The position numbers were made by a program, and so were the translations under genes. Below, piece after piece: positions 34,717 to 43,526 of a stretch of DNA of 64,000 bases. This DNA comes from Colwellia sp. Arc7-D (GTDB lineage Bacteria; Pseudomonadota; Gammaproteobacteria; Enterobacterales; Alteromonadaceae), in NCBI RefSeq assembly GCF_003061515.1, contig NZ_CP028924.1, positions 1,426,001 through 1,490,000 of the forward strand, in the 5' to 3' direction. Each line of letters begins with the position of its first letter. Within the stretch, counting starts at the first letter, position 1. The notes under the pieces were generated by a model. The model saw only the letters and a list, made by a program, of their open reading frames with translations, was not told the DNA's origin and did no database searches.

Positions 34717-35484
34717 ATGCAGGCTTGGACCAAAGAACAGTTTGAAAAAAAATTAAAAGATAAAGGTCAGCTTTACCATATTCATCATCCATTCCATATC
34801 GCTATGCATAAAGGCGAATGTAGTAAAGAAGAAATACAAGGCTGGGTTGCTAATCGGTTTTATTATCAAGCTAATATATCGATTAAAGACGCCGCCATTA
34901 TGGCCAATTGTCGTGATATAGAAACTAGGCGTTTGTGGATACAGCGTATTCTTGATCATGATGGCAGCGTGGGTGACGATACCTTAGGCGGTATTGAAGC
35001 TTGGTTGCGTTTAGGTGAGGCAGTTGGACTAAATCGTCAAGACTTACTTGATGAAAAGTTTGTATTGCCTGGGGTGCGTTTTGCGGTTGACGCTTATGTA
35101 AACTTTGCGCGCAGAGCTAACTGGCAACAAGCAGCTTGTTCGTCTTTAACTGAAATTTTTGCGCCTGAAATACATCAAAGCCGACTTGACTCTTGGCCAA
35201 CCAATTACCCGTGGGTAAAACCTGAAGGGCTAAGTTATTTTCAAATGCGTTTATCGCAAGCTCGTCGAGACGTAAATCATGGTTTGCAAATAACATTAGA
35301 TTATTTTACTAGCCGCGAAGCACAAGAAGAAGCCTTGAACATTTTACAATTTAAGCTCGATATTCTTTGGAGCATGTTAGATTCAATTTCATTAGCTTAT
35401 CAACAAGGCAAGGCTCCGTATCAAGCTATACTGGGTGAAGATGCCGTATTAAATCCTATTTACCACAAAGGAATTTTTAAGTGA
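34717..35484 (+). CDS. pqqC: Pyrroloquinoline-quinone synthase PqqC
   Basis: The 255-residue helical oxidase catalyses the last step, ring closure and eight-electron oxidation to PQQ, without metal cofactor. Conserved features are [31 protein letters not shown] and the active-site blocks [16 protein letters not shown] and [17 protein letters not shown]. It has AAAGGA before the ATG and overlaps pqqD by four bases. Confidence 0.97.
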   Translation: MQAWTKEQFEKKLKDKGQLYHIHHPFHIAMHKGECSKEEIQGWVANRFYYQANISIKDAAIMANCRDIETRRLWIQRILDHDGSVGDDTLGGIEAWLRLGEAVGLNRQDLLDEKFVLPGVRFAVDAYVNFARRANWQQAACSSLTEIFAPEIHQSRLDSWPTNYPWVKPEGLSYFQMRLSQARRDVNHGLQITLDYFTSREAQEEALNILQFKLDILWSMLDSISLAYQQGKAPYQAILGEDAVLNPIYHKGIFK

Positions 35485-35759
35485 GTACATTAGCCGATAA
35501 CAAAATTCCCTCACTTAATGCCATGTTTAGGTTTCAATGGGAAAAAGCGCAAAATTGTTTTGTACTCTTGTTTCCTGAAGGTATGGTGAAACTGAACGGT
35601 GGTGCTGGCGAAATTATGCAGCTTATCGATGGTAAAAAAAGTGTACAAGAAATTACCAATACCTTAAATGAAAAATTCCCCGATGCGGGTGATTTATCTG
35701 CCGATGTGAATGAATTTATCAGCACAGCGATTGAAAAAAAGTGGCTCTATTATGAATAA
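35481..35759 (+). CDS. pqqD: PqqA-binding chaperone PqqD
   Basis: The 92-residue protein is a RiPP recognition element that presents PqqA to PqqE. It shows the family patterns [23 protein letters not shown] and a C-terminal [11 protein letters not shown] helix. It starts with GTG in a GTGA overlap with the pqqC stop, and its end overlaps the pqqE start by eight bases. Confidence 0.94.
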   Translation: MSTLADNKIPSLNAMFRFQWEKAQNCFVLLFPEGMVKLNGGAGEIMQLIDGKKSVQEITNTLNEKFPDAGDLSADVNEFISTAIEKKWLYYE

Positions 35760-36969
35760 TCAAAGCGCTTCTCACGACCCCTTAAGCGAAGTAACAACCG
35801 AATCGCCAAGCGAAATTTCAGCTGAAAGCGTAACCGCTGTTGGCCCACCGCTTTGGTTACTTGCCGAGTTAACTTACGACTGTCCATTACATTGTCCTTA
35901 TTGTTCAAACCCAACACAATTAACTGAAACCAAAGATGAGCTAAGTACCGAGCAATGGTGTCAGGTATTTACCGAGGCCCGAGATATGGGCGCGGTGCAA
36001 CTAGGTTTTTCTGGTGGCGAGCCGCTACTACGAAAAGACTTAGAAGTACTGGTTAAACACTCGAGAGATTTAGGTTTCTATACTAACTTAATTACCTCGG
36101 GTATTGGCTTAACTGAAAAGCGCATTGCTAAGTTAAAAGTAGCGGGATTAGATCATATTCAAATAAGTTTTCAAGGGGCTGACCCTGAAGTTAACGATGC
36201 TATTGCCGGCAAAGGTAACGCTTACAAGCAAAAATTTAAAATGGCTAAATCAGTTAAAGCACAAGGTTATCCTATGGTGCTTAACTTTGTTATTTCTAAA
36301 CAAAACATTAATCAAATTGCTGAAGTTATGCGCTTAAGCTGTGAGTTAGAGGCTGATTATGTTGAATTAGCCACCGCGCAATATTACGGTTGGGCATATC
36401 AAAATCGTGATCATTTACTTCCTACTCAAGCAGAGTTAGTTGAAGCTGAGCGAATTGTTAACGAGTTTAGAGAACAGCAACAAGGTAAAGGACCGCACTT
36501 TATTTTTGTAACCCCTGATTATTATGAAACACGCCCTAAAGCTTGTATGAATGGTTGGGGCACTACGTTTTTAACCGTTACGCCTGATGGTTCAGCTTTG
36601 CCTTGTCATAGCGCAAAAATGTTACCGCTGACGTTCCCTAATGTTAAAGACAAGTCGATTGCCGATATATGGCAGCAAGACTTTTCATTTGAATACTTTC
36701 GTGGCGACGACTGGATGCCGCAACCTTGTAAAGGCTGTGATGAAAAAGAAAAAGATTTCGGCGGTTGTCGTTGTCAGGCCTTTATGTTGACGGGCGACAT
36801 GCATAAAACGGATCCCGTGTGTAGCAAGTCTGAAGATCATCATCTCATTCAAAAAGCTATTGAAAATGCAGTTAAGCCTTCTAAAGCTATTGTTGATCGC
36901 ATTAATCAAAGTACCGCGATGAAACATGCTAAAAATGCTGAGTTAAATATTGTAACGGTTAAAGTATAA
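35752..36969 (+). CDS. pqqE: PqqA peptide cyclase PqqE (radical SAM, SPASM)
   Basis: The 405-residue radical SAM enzyme forms the Glu-Tyr carbon-carbon bond in PqqA. The N-terminal CPLHCPYC supplies the SAM-binding cluster; GFSGGEPLL binds SAM; the C-terminal SPASM cysteines ([39 protein letters not shown]) hold two auxiliary clusters. The ATG at 35752 overlaps pqqD; an upstream ATG at 35710 is inside pqqD and gives an unlikely extension. All ligands are present. A Ser/Glu-rich segment of about 25 residues precedes the conserved start. Confidence 0.96.
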   Translation: MNNQSASHDPLSEVTTESPSEISAESVTAVGPPLWLLAELTYDCPLHCPYCSNPTQLTETKDELSTEQWCQVFTEARDMGAVQLGFSGGEPLLRKDLEVLVKHSRDLGFYTNLITSGIGLTEKRIAKLKVAGLDHIQISFQGADPEVNDAIAGKGNAYKQKFKMAKSVKAQGYPMVLNFVISKQNINQIAEVMRLSCELEADYVELATAQYYGWAYQNRDHLLPTQAELVEAERIVNEFREQQQGKGPHFIFVTPDYYETRPKACMNGWGTTFLTVTPDGSALPCHSAKMLPLTFPNVKDKSIADIWQQDFSFEYFRGDDWMPQPCKGCDEKEKDFGGCRCQAFMLTGDMHKTDPVCSKSEDHHLIQKAIENAVKPSKAIVDRINQSTAMKHAKNAELNIVTVKV

Positions 36970-36992
36970 GCTTGGCTGCTTCATTGTCGTCC

Positions 36993-38570
36993 ATGAAAAC
37001 AGCGATGTATCGCCATGAAAATGGTTTAAAGCATATCAATATTATTAATAATGAAGGCTTTAGCGCTCTCTTTGTGGTCAACACCCCAATATTTGATAAT
37101 AGCGGGGTCGCACATGGCGTTGAACATGGCGTTTTTCGACGTAGCTCGTCTTTTGCACAGCCTGAAACGTTATTTCAACTCACCTCACTCACCGACGCAA
37201 AAATTAATGCCTCAACCTTTGCTGACAGTACTTATTTTCATTGCCAAAGCCAGTGCGCAGATACCTTCAATTTAGCCATTGAGTATTTATTAAGTGGCTT
37301 ATTTACGCCGATATTCGATAAAGAATATTTAAGCTGTGAAGTTTATGATGGCCAGAGTAAGGATAAGGATAAAGCTAAAGGCGTTATTTATCGTGAACTT
37401 ATTGGAATAGAGCAAGCCAGTAAAGCCAGTGCTAAAAGTGACGAGAGCGATAACAGCGAGAACAGTGAAGAAAACGATACTAAAGAAGAGTTTAATTATG
37501 GTGGTGTTAGCAGCACTATTGGTGAATTAACACTTAAGGAGTTAACCGCATTTCATCAACGCTTTTATCAAGCAAGTAATATGACCTTAGTGACCGCTAA
37601 TGCCGATATTGAAAAAATATCAAGATTGATCTCTTTATTACCTGTGCCAACTGTTCGAGAAAAAACTAGCCAAGCAGAGTCGTTAAAAAACCAACCTATC
37701 ACTCAGATAAAAAATGCTACTGACATTAACGATAATGATAACGAAACCGAACGTTATCAAGCAAAGTATTCTCCAGCAATTAATACGCTTATAAATGCTT
37801 ATTATTTAACTTTGCAAACGCCTAATCACCTTCATGTTGATAACTACACAAGTTTAGAAGATGTCGCATTAGAAAACATGGCTCAGGCGAAACCTAAAGC
37901 AGATAACGCAGGGTTAATTGCAACTTTAGTATCTTTATCGGATAAACACCTTGAAGCAGCTAATAACGAGAAGAAAATTGATATTAGCGATAAAGCTAAA
38001 ACAGTAAGTCAGACACTACTGCCTAAATTATTTAACGCACTCTGCCTAGAGGCAAAAGAACGCTTTGAGCTAAACGACGTACCAGGGGGAAACTTAAATA
38101 GAATTGAGCTTTGTGAAGAAGAATTAAGAAAAAGAGAGTTAAGTCAAAGTAAGGACAAAATTAAGAAGCTTGAAACCGTTAGCGTTTGTAATCAGCATAA
38201 TGCCTTATGGTTAACAAAAATTAGCAAAGCTGAACATGCCATTGCCAATATCGCCAGTTATATTGTTAGTGCTTACCCAGCGTTTTTGGCGCGTCGTTGT
38301 CAAGGTTTTTGCTATGCAACTCAAGCATTAACGATTGAAAATTCGACTTACTTTGCGGTTTATAGCGCTTTCGATGTTGCCCCAGATGAACAATTAAACA
38401 CAATTACACCGTGTTTGTTGGCTCTAAGTGAAGATAAAGGCTTTATTCGTGTGAGCCTAGCGCTTGCTAAAGCAAAATACTGCCGAGTTCATCAAGTAAA
38501 TAGCAGTAATATTAATGATATAAGCCAGAAAGATATTTCCGGCTACTTGCAAAGAATCGCTGAAAATTAA
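36993..38570 (+). CDS. M16 family zinc metallopeptidase, PqqF-like
   Basis: The protein is about 525 residues with an N-terminal M16 domain: inverted zinc motif HGVEH in GVAHGVEHGVFRRS, the second Glu region GVIYRELIG, and SSTIGELTLKELTAFHQRFYQASN. The usual pair of large M16 halves is shortened; the C-terminal 280 residues are degenerate. It follows pqqE by 23 bases (or two, if the TTG at 36972 is used), so it is probably in the pqq operon and is a good candidate for the protease that trims PqqA, as PqqF does elsewhere. The HxxEH is intact, suggesting activity. A Ser/Asp/Glu-rich insert near residues 135-165 is unusual. Confidence 0.8.
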   Translation: MKTAMYRHENGLKHINIINNEGFSALFVVNTPIFDNSGVAHGVEHGVFRRSSSFAQPETLFQLTSLTDAKINASTFADSTYFHCQSQCADTFNLAIEYLLSGLFTPIFDKEYLSCEVYDGQSKDKDKAKGVIYRELIGIEQASKASAKSDESDNSENSEENDTKEEFNYGGVSSTIGELTLKELTAFHQRFYQASNMTLVTANADIEKISRLISLLPVPTVREKTSQAESLKNQPITQIKNATDINDNDNETERYQAKYSPAINTLINAYYLTLQTPNHLHVDNYTSLEDVALENMAQAKPKADNAGLIATLVSLSDKHLEAANNEKKIDISDKAKTVSQTLLPKLFNALCLEAKERFELNDVPGGNLNRIELCEEELRKRELSQSKDKIKKLETVSVCNQHNALWLTKISKAEHAIANIASYIVSAYPAFLARRCQGFCYATQALTIENSTYFAVYSAFDVAPDEQLNTITPCLLALSEDKGFIRVSLALAKAKYCRVHQVNSSNINDISQKDISGYLQRIAEN

Positions 38571-38615
38571 GGGGTAATTAAAGCCCAATAGATTAGTGAT
38601 TAGTGATTAGTTAGT

Positions 38616-38649
38616 GAGTTGACTAATACAGGCTATTATCAGTCAACTC
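38616..38649. terminator. Hairpin between convergent pqq operon and hydrolase
   Basis: Perfect 9-bp stem (38616-38624 with 38641-38649) and a 16-base loop, in the 94-base gap between stops. No clear T tract. A tandem GATTAGT repeat (three copies, 38591-38611) precedes it. Confidence 0.45.
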
Positions 38650-38664
38650 CGTGCGAATGTATGT

Positions 38665-39555
38665 TTAAACTAACTTTTCTGCGAAAAATGCTAATGTACG
38701 ATCCCAGGCAAGATCTGCATTTTCTTTATCATAACGTCCTGTTGAGTCGTTATGAAAACCATGATTAGCATTTTTATACATGTGCATTTTATAAGAGACT
38801 CCCGCTTGTTTTAAGTCGCTTTCATACTCAGGCCAAGATTTGTTCACTCGTTCATCAAGCTCACCTAATTGCACAAGTAACGATGCTTTAATATTTTTCC
38901 TCAGCTCTTTTGAAGCAGGCGTGCCATAAAAAGGGACGCCAGCGATAATAAGATCAGACTCAATCGCGGCTAAGTAATTAACCATGTAACCGCCAAAACA
39001 AAAGCCAACAGCGCCGAGTTTACCGTTACTGCTTGGGTGCTGTTTAATAAATTTTGCAGCTGCTACAAAGTCATGTTGAATTTTAGCGCGATCCATTGTC
39101 TTTTGCATGGCTCTGCCTTCATCGTCATTACCTGGGTAGCCACCCAGCGGAAACAAGGCGTCGGGTGCAAAGGCAAGATAACCCGCTTTAGCCAACCGAC
39201 GAGCTACATCTTTTACGTATGGGTTTAGACCTCTATTTTCATGAATAACGAGCACAACAGGCAGAGGGCCTGTTTTATTGGTTGGCGTAACTAAATAGCC
39301 TGCGCCTTTGCCGTAACCATGCGGGGAATCAAAAGATTCATAAGTTGCTTTTATGTCTGCATCATTAAAAGAGACTTGCTCAGCTAAAGCATAATTAGGT
39401 AAAAGTGCCGATGTGAGCACGGCCATTGAATAACCTACAGCAACTAAGGTGCCGAGTTTAGTCATAAATGTTCTACGATCCATGCCGCCGTGTGCATAAG
39501 AGTCGTACCAGTCAAATGCTTCTTGCGGGATATCATTGTTCAGTTTTTTTGACAT
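38665..39555 (-). CDS. Dienelactone hydrolase family protein, Tat-exported
   Basis: The 296-residue protein has a twin-arginine-like signal (DRRTFMTKLG at 26-35 followed by a hydrophobic stretch ending NYALA). The alpha/beta hydrolase domain has the DLH-type nucleophile GFCFGGYM (Cys instead of Ser), the acid in LGELDERVN and the His in ANHGFHND. Dienelactone hydrolases open cyclic dienelactones in aromatic degradation, but exported members of this group have unknown substrates. The N-terminal 25 residues before the twin arginine are unusually long but typical for this subgroup. Confidence 0.9.
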   Translation of the reverse strand: MSKKLNNDIPQEAFDWYDSYAHGGMDRRTFMTKLGTLVAVGYSMAVLTSALLPNYALAEQVSFNDADIKATYESFDSPHGYGKGAGYLVTPTNKTGPLPVVLVIHENRGLNPYVKDVARRLAKAGYLAFAPDALFPLGGYPGNDDEGRAMQKTMDRAKIQHDFVAAAKFIKQHPSSNGKLGAVGFCFGGYMVNYLAAIESDLIIAGVPFYGTPASKELRKNIKASLLVQLGELDERVNKSWPEYESDLKQAGVSYKMHMYKNANHGFHNDSTGRYDKENADLAWDRTLAFFAEKLV

Positions 39556-39781
39556 TTTAATCTCACTTATGAATGTAGCAGTTTTGAAACATTACAAATG
39601 CTTTACCTAGCTATAAAGTAGAATAATTTATAGCGCTTCACAACTTAATATTTGGCTATTTGAATGTGCGCTATTTAATACTCAGATAGTTTAAAAATAA
39701 ATAGTTGCAGTAGACCGTAACGCCAGTAAACCATTATTTTAATATGCTATGGCTTAAACATGCTATGACTTGAATAAGTTA

Positions 39782-42346
39782 TTATTTCAACAAGTAAAGC
39801 ATCGAGGTTTTCAATTTCATCGGTTTAACGGGTTTATTCAACAATAAAACATCGTTGGCTTTTACTTCATTCTTCAACTCTTTACTGTAATTGGCGGTGA
39901 TCATAATTACCGGAAGTATATTATCGCGTAATTGGTTAATTTCATTTGAAACATCTAAACCATTTACGCCGTCATCAAGATGATAATCAACAATGAGTAT
40001 GTCCGCATGATCATCCACTATATTTACTTGTTGTTGCAAATGTTTGAGGCTAGTTGCGGTAGTTACAATGAAATCCCAGCCGCCTAATAGCTCAGCCATA
40101 CCTGCACAAACGGTAGCGTCGTTATCAATAATCCATATTTTACGCTTAGCTAAAGCCGTGTTATCAAGGATGTAATTTTGTGGATTTACTGTTTGAGGTA
40201 AGTCGCTTATTTTACCCAAAGGCACTTTTACCGAAAAAACTGAGCCTTTACCTAACGTAGAGTTAACCATAATAGGTTGTTCTAATACGGTTGAAATTTT
40301 ATCGACTATCGCAAGCCCTAAGCCTAAGCCATTTCGAAATGCTGATTGAGACGATTTAAGGCGTTTAAACTCTTTAAATATTTCTTGAAGTTGGTCTTGG
40401 GCGATACCCATACCATTATCCCATACTTCAATTGAAACATGATCTCCTTGGCGTCTGCAGCCAAGTAATACCTTACCATTACTTGCATATCTAAAGGCAT
40501 TGGAGAGAAAGTTACGTAAAATACGTGCTAATAAAACACTGTCGGAATTTACCACTAAATCGCTACTAACATAGTGTAATTTTACTTTGAATTGAGCACT
40601 GGTTTGTTGGTATTCACTGGCTAAGTTGTTAAGTAATTCTGATAATTTAAATGAGCTTTTATCCGCCTTTACAACACCAGCATCTAGTTTTGAAATATCA
40701 ACCAAGGTACAAATTAAGTTCTCTAAATCGTCTAACGAATTTATCACTGAACCTAGCAGTTTTTTAGTGTGGGTTTCTAAGGTTTTTTCCATTAAAGAGC
40801 TGGTGAACAACTGCGCCGCATTTAGGGGTTGCAGTAAGTCATGGCTAACAGCCGCTAGGAATTTGGTTTTGGTACTGTTAGCAAACTCGGCTTCACTTTT
40901 AGCTTTATGTAAATTGACTTGTGCCTGGCTTCGCTCTGCTACTTCAACAATTAATTTATCGTTTAATCCTTGTAATTGAACTGTTCTTTCTTGCACTCTG
41001 ATTTCAAGTTGATCATGAGCTTTTTGTAACGCTAGGGCATCTTTTCTACGCGCGGTAATATCGCGAATAAGAACGAAAAATCCAAGAACATGTCCCTTAC
41101 TGTCTCGATTAGGTACGTAAGATTTTAAAAGGTAGCAGGGCTCACCTTGTTTGTTCTTTTCTTCCATGGCAAAGCTGACACTTTCACCTTTTAAGGCGCG
41201 GTCAACATAAGATTTTAGTTCAGTGAAGTTGGTATGTACGCGACTTTGTTCTAACTCTAAGCCATTGAGTCCACCTTGAGGTAAGCCATACCAATCAACA
41301 TACACTTGATTTGTGAACTGGTATTTTAGGTCTTCGCCAATATAGGCGATCATCGCGGGCACGTTATCGGTGATTAATCGTAACCAACTTTCACTTTTTC
41401 TTAATGATTCAGCGTAGCGATGACGTTCTGTAATATCGCTGTAGGTTTTAATAATTTTGCCATTATTTAAACGGTGATCACGTATCTCTAAAACCGTACC
41501 GTTCATCAGCGTTTGGGTATAATAATAATTATCGGTGCTAGATTTTGGCGCTAGATCAAGCTCGGTCAAATTTTGCACATTATTGGTGCTGGGCATTGCG
41601 CGTAAAAGATTGGGCGATAACTGGCTGATTTGCGCAAATCGCATGTTCCACACTTCAATTTTGTTTTGACTGCTGATCAAAACAACACCTTGTGACAGGT
41701 TGTCAATTAAGTTTTGCAGTAACAAAGATTTTTGCGCCATACCGCGCTCGTATCGGGCACTTTCTGCGTTTTTAATGGCGGTAATGTCAGTATAAATCAT
41801 TACCCAACCACCTTCGCTAGTACGATGCTCGTTAAGTTGAAACCAGCGATCGTCTGACAGTTGATACACAGGGCTAGCAAAATTATCACCCGGTGATGCT
41901 CGGCGAATGATACCGCGTGTTTTTGCTAACTCTTTTAAGTCTTTAAGGTTGGCACCTTCAACAATAGGTAAGCCTGACTCACTCCAAAAACTGGCAAAAT
42001 TACTGTTCTGTAAAATAATGCGACCATCGCTATCGAGTAAAACAAAGGCTTCTGTAATGCTTTCAATGGCATCTATAAAACGTTGTTTAAATAAGTTGGC
42101 TGTGTCATTCGCTTGTTTAAGTGCGCGGTTACTCGACTCTAGTTTTGCCAGCGTTTCATTAAGTGTCTGCGTTTTTTCTCTAACCTGTTCGGCTAAGTGC
42201 ACGGAATGTTCAAAAGCCGTGTAGGGCGCATATTGATTTTCGCCACTGTCTTCAACACGTTGCATTAAGGCATTGTTAATTTTGATAAGTTTAGCGTTTT
42301 GCTTTTTTAGCAAGGCTAACTCATCTTCTAAAGCCTGCTCACTCAT
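39782..42346 (-). CDS. PAS hybrid sensor histidine kinase/response regulator (NahK/ErcS' type)
   Basis: The 854-residue soluble protein has an N-terminal coiled coil, three PAS-like domains (about 75-200, 205-310, 320-435), a second coil, a HisKA dimer with AAVSHDLLQPLNAAQ (phospho-His), an HATPase_c domain (NAFRYAS, DNGMGI, GLGLGLAIV) and a C-terminal receiver (IVDYHLDDG, phospho-Asp). Order and the LLQPLNAA motif match NahK/ErcS' of Pseudomonas, which acts in NO sensing and in control of PQQ-dependent ethanol oxidation. It is transcribed with a FIST protein, with starts and stops overlapping by eight bases, as in the nosP-nahK pair. No transmembrane helix is seen. Confidence 0.92.
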   Translation of the reverse strand: MSEQALEDELALLKKQNAKLIKINNALMQRVEDSGENQYAPYTAFEHSVHLAEQVREKTQTLNETLAKLESSNRALKQANDTANLFKQRFIDAIESITEAFVLLDSDGRIILQNSNFASFWSESGLPIVEGANLKDLKELAKTRGIIRRASPGDNFASPVYQLSDDRWFQLNEHRTSEGGWVMIYTDITAIKNAESARYERGMAQKSLLLQNLIDNLSQGVVLISSQNKIEVWNMRFAQISQLSPNLLRAMPSTNNVQNLTELDLAPKSSTDNYYYTQTLMNGTVLEIRDHRLNNGKIIKTYSDITERHRYAESLRKSESWLRLITDNVPAMIAYIGEDLKYQFTNQVYVDWYGLPQGGLNGLELEQSRVHTNFTELKSYVDRALKGESVSFAMEEKNKQGEPCYLLKSYVPNRDSKGHVLGFFVLIRDITARRKDALALQKAHDQLEIRVQERTVQLQGLNDKLIVEVAERSQAQVNLHKAKSEAEFANSTKTKFLAAVSHDLLQPLNAAQLFTSSLMEKTLETHTKKLLGSVINSLDDLENLICTLVDISKLDAGVVKADKSSFKLSELLNNLASEYQQTSAQFKVKLHYVSSDLVVNSDSVLLARILRNFLSNAFRYASNGKVLLGCRRQGDHVSIEVWDNGMGIAQDQLQEIFKEFKRLKSSQSAFRNGLGLGLAIVDKISTVLEQPIMVNSTLGKGSVFSVKVPLGKISDLPQTVNPQNYILDNTALAKRKIWIIDNDATVCAGMAELLGGWDFIVTTATSLKHLQQQVNIVDDHADILIVDYHLDDGVNGLDVSNEINQLRDNILPVIMITANYSKELKNEVKANDVLLLNKPVKPMKLKTSMLYLLK

Positions 42347-43487
42347 TTACGCCTCCAGCGATAAAAACGCCGGTAAAAGTTTGGTTTAAGTGAATGCCAT
42401 TAGTATGCTCACCATAAGTATTAAAACCGACAATATTGTATTGCGCATTTAAGCTTCTTACGCGTGCCTCTAGGCCTTTTTGCTCTATTTCTAGTCGTCT
42501 TAAAAAGCAATCACAGGTAAGTACTAATTCAGGATCACCGTAGCGTTGTGAAATTTCGCCAAGTTGGTCTGTTACAGGGGAAAATATATCGCCCATTTCT
42601 ACTGCGGTAAGCACAATGCCCACATCAACCGCACAGTAAAACGTTAGGCTTAAGTCTGCTTCGTTTACTTTTTGAATGGAGCGAATATAGTAGTCACCGC
42701 CCACTTTTACCGCCAACGGATTAAGCGAAAATACTTCAGGGCTTAAATCTTTAAGATCGACATTAAGTAATTTTGCATATTCTAATGCCGCAGGTTCTGC
42801 ATTTAATTCGTAAACTGTTCTGTTAGCCGCATCAGCATCGGTCACAACTAACTTTTCTATTGGACGCTTTATGTGATGACACGTGAAAACTTCAAAAGGC
42901 AATATCGTGTTAACCATAATAACAATCGCGGCGTTTTGATAAAATTTTCCGTGATAATAAACATGGGTTTTAGTTAAATTTATGTCGTCGCCCGCAGAGC
43001 CACCAAAGTGAGGGATGGCTCTAGCAGCAGAGTTAAGGGTTACCAAAAATTGTTCTTCGCTTGAAGAAAGGCCGTCGAGTAAAGTGAGTAAAAAGCTGTT
43101 GTTTTTTATCTCTGTTAACTCTTTAGATTGGCAGTTTTCAACTAGCTCATTAATGGTGGACTGCGCATTAATCGTATCGAACTTTTCCATCGACTCAATC
43201 AAGGTAGCGCAAATAGCAAAGTATTGGCTAGAAAAGCCTATGGCAACAATAGAGTGTTGCTCGTAACCTTGGTTTGTTACTTCGCCGGCGGTAGTGCAGC
43301 CAACAATGTCGACATCAGTAAAGGTGCTTTCCATGGTTTGTGCTAGGGTATCTAGCGCATAAGTAGAAGAACAATAAAACAGCACAAAACTGATGTTAGC
43401 TTTATTTAATTGTTGATAAAGCTCTTGGCTTGCAATTGCAGGGTCGATGGCTTTACTAACTGCCGTAATCGTTTTTATATCATGCAT
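42339..43487 (-). CDS. FIST domain sensor protein (NosP-like)
   Basis: The 382-residue cytoplasmic protein has FIST_N (VDIVGCTTAGEVTNQGY, HFGGSAGDD) and FIST_C (CDCFLRRLEIEQKG, NIVGFNTYGEHTNGIHLNQTFTGVFIAG) motifs. FIST proteins sense small ligands; NosP members bind haem and nitric oxide and control the partner kinase NahK. It overlaps the downstream hybrid kinase by eight bases and lies 39 bases after a NosR-like gene. The haem-ligand histidine cannot be identified with certainty from the sequence alone. Confidence 0.9.
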   Translation of the reverse strand: MHDIKTITAVSKAIDPAIASQELYQQLNKANISFVLFYCSSTYALDTLAQTMESTFTDVDIVGCTTAGEVTNQGYEQHSIVAIGFSSQYFAICATLIESMEKFDTINAQSTINELVENCQSKELTEIKNNSFLLTLLDGLSSSEEQFLVTLNSAARAIPHFGGSAGDDINLTKTHVYYHGKFYQNAAIVIMVNTILPFEVFTCHHIKRPIEKLVVTDADAANRTVYELNAEPAALEYAKLLNVDLKDLSPEVFSLNPLAVKVGGDYYIRSIQKVNEADLSLTFYCAVDVGIVLTAVEMGDIFSPVTDQLGEISQRYGDPELVLTCDCFLRRLEIEQKGLEARVRSLNAQYNIVGFNTYGEHTNGIHLNQTFTGVFIAGGVNE

Positions 43488-43526
43488 AAATTCGGCTCAT
43501 ATTTTGATAGATACCCATCATATAGT

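Noticed and set aside
38591..38611. Tandem GATTAGT repeat as a CRISPR or phase-variation tract
   Set aside because: Three 7-base copies only, in a non-coding gap between convergent genes; no spacers and no promoter to modulate.
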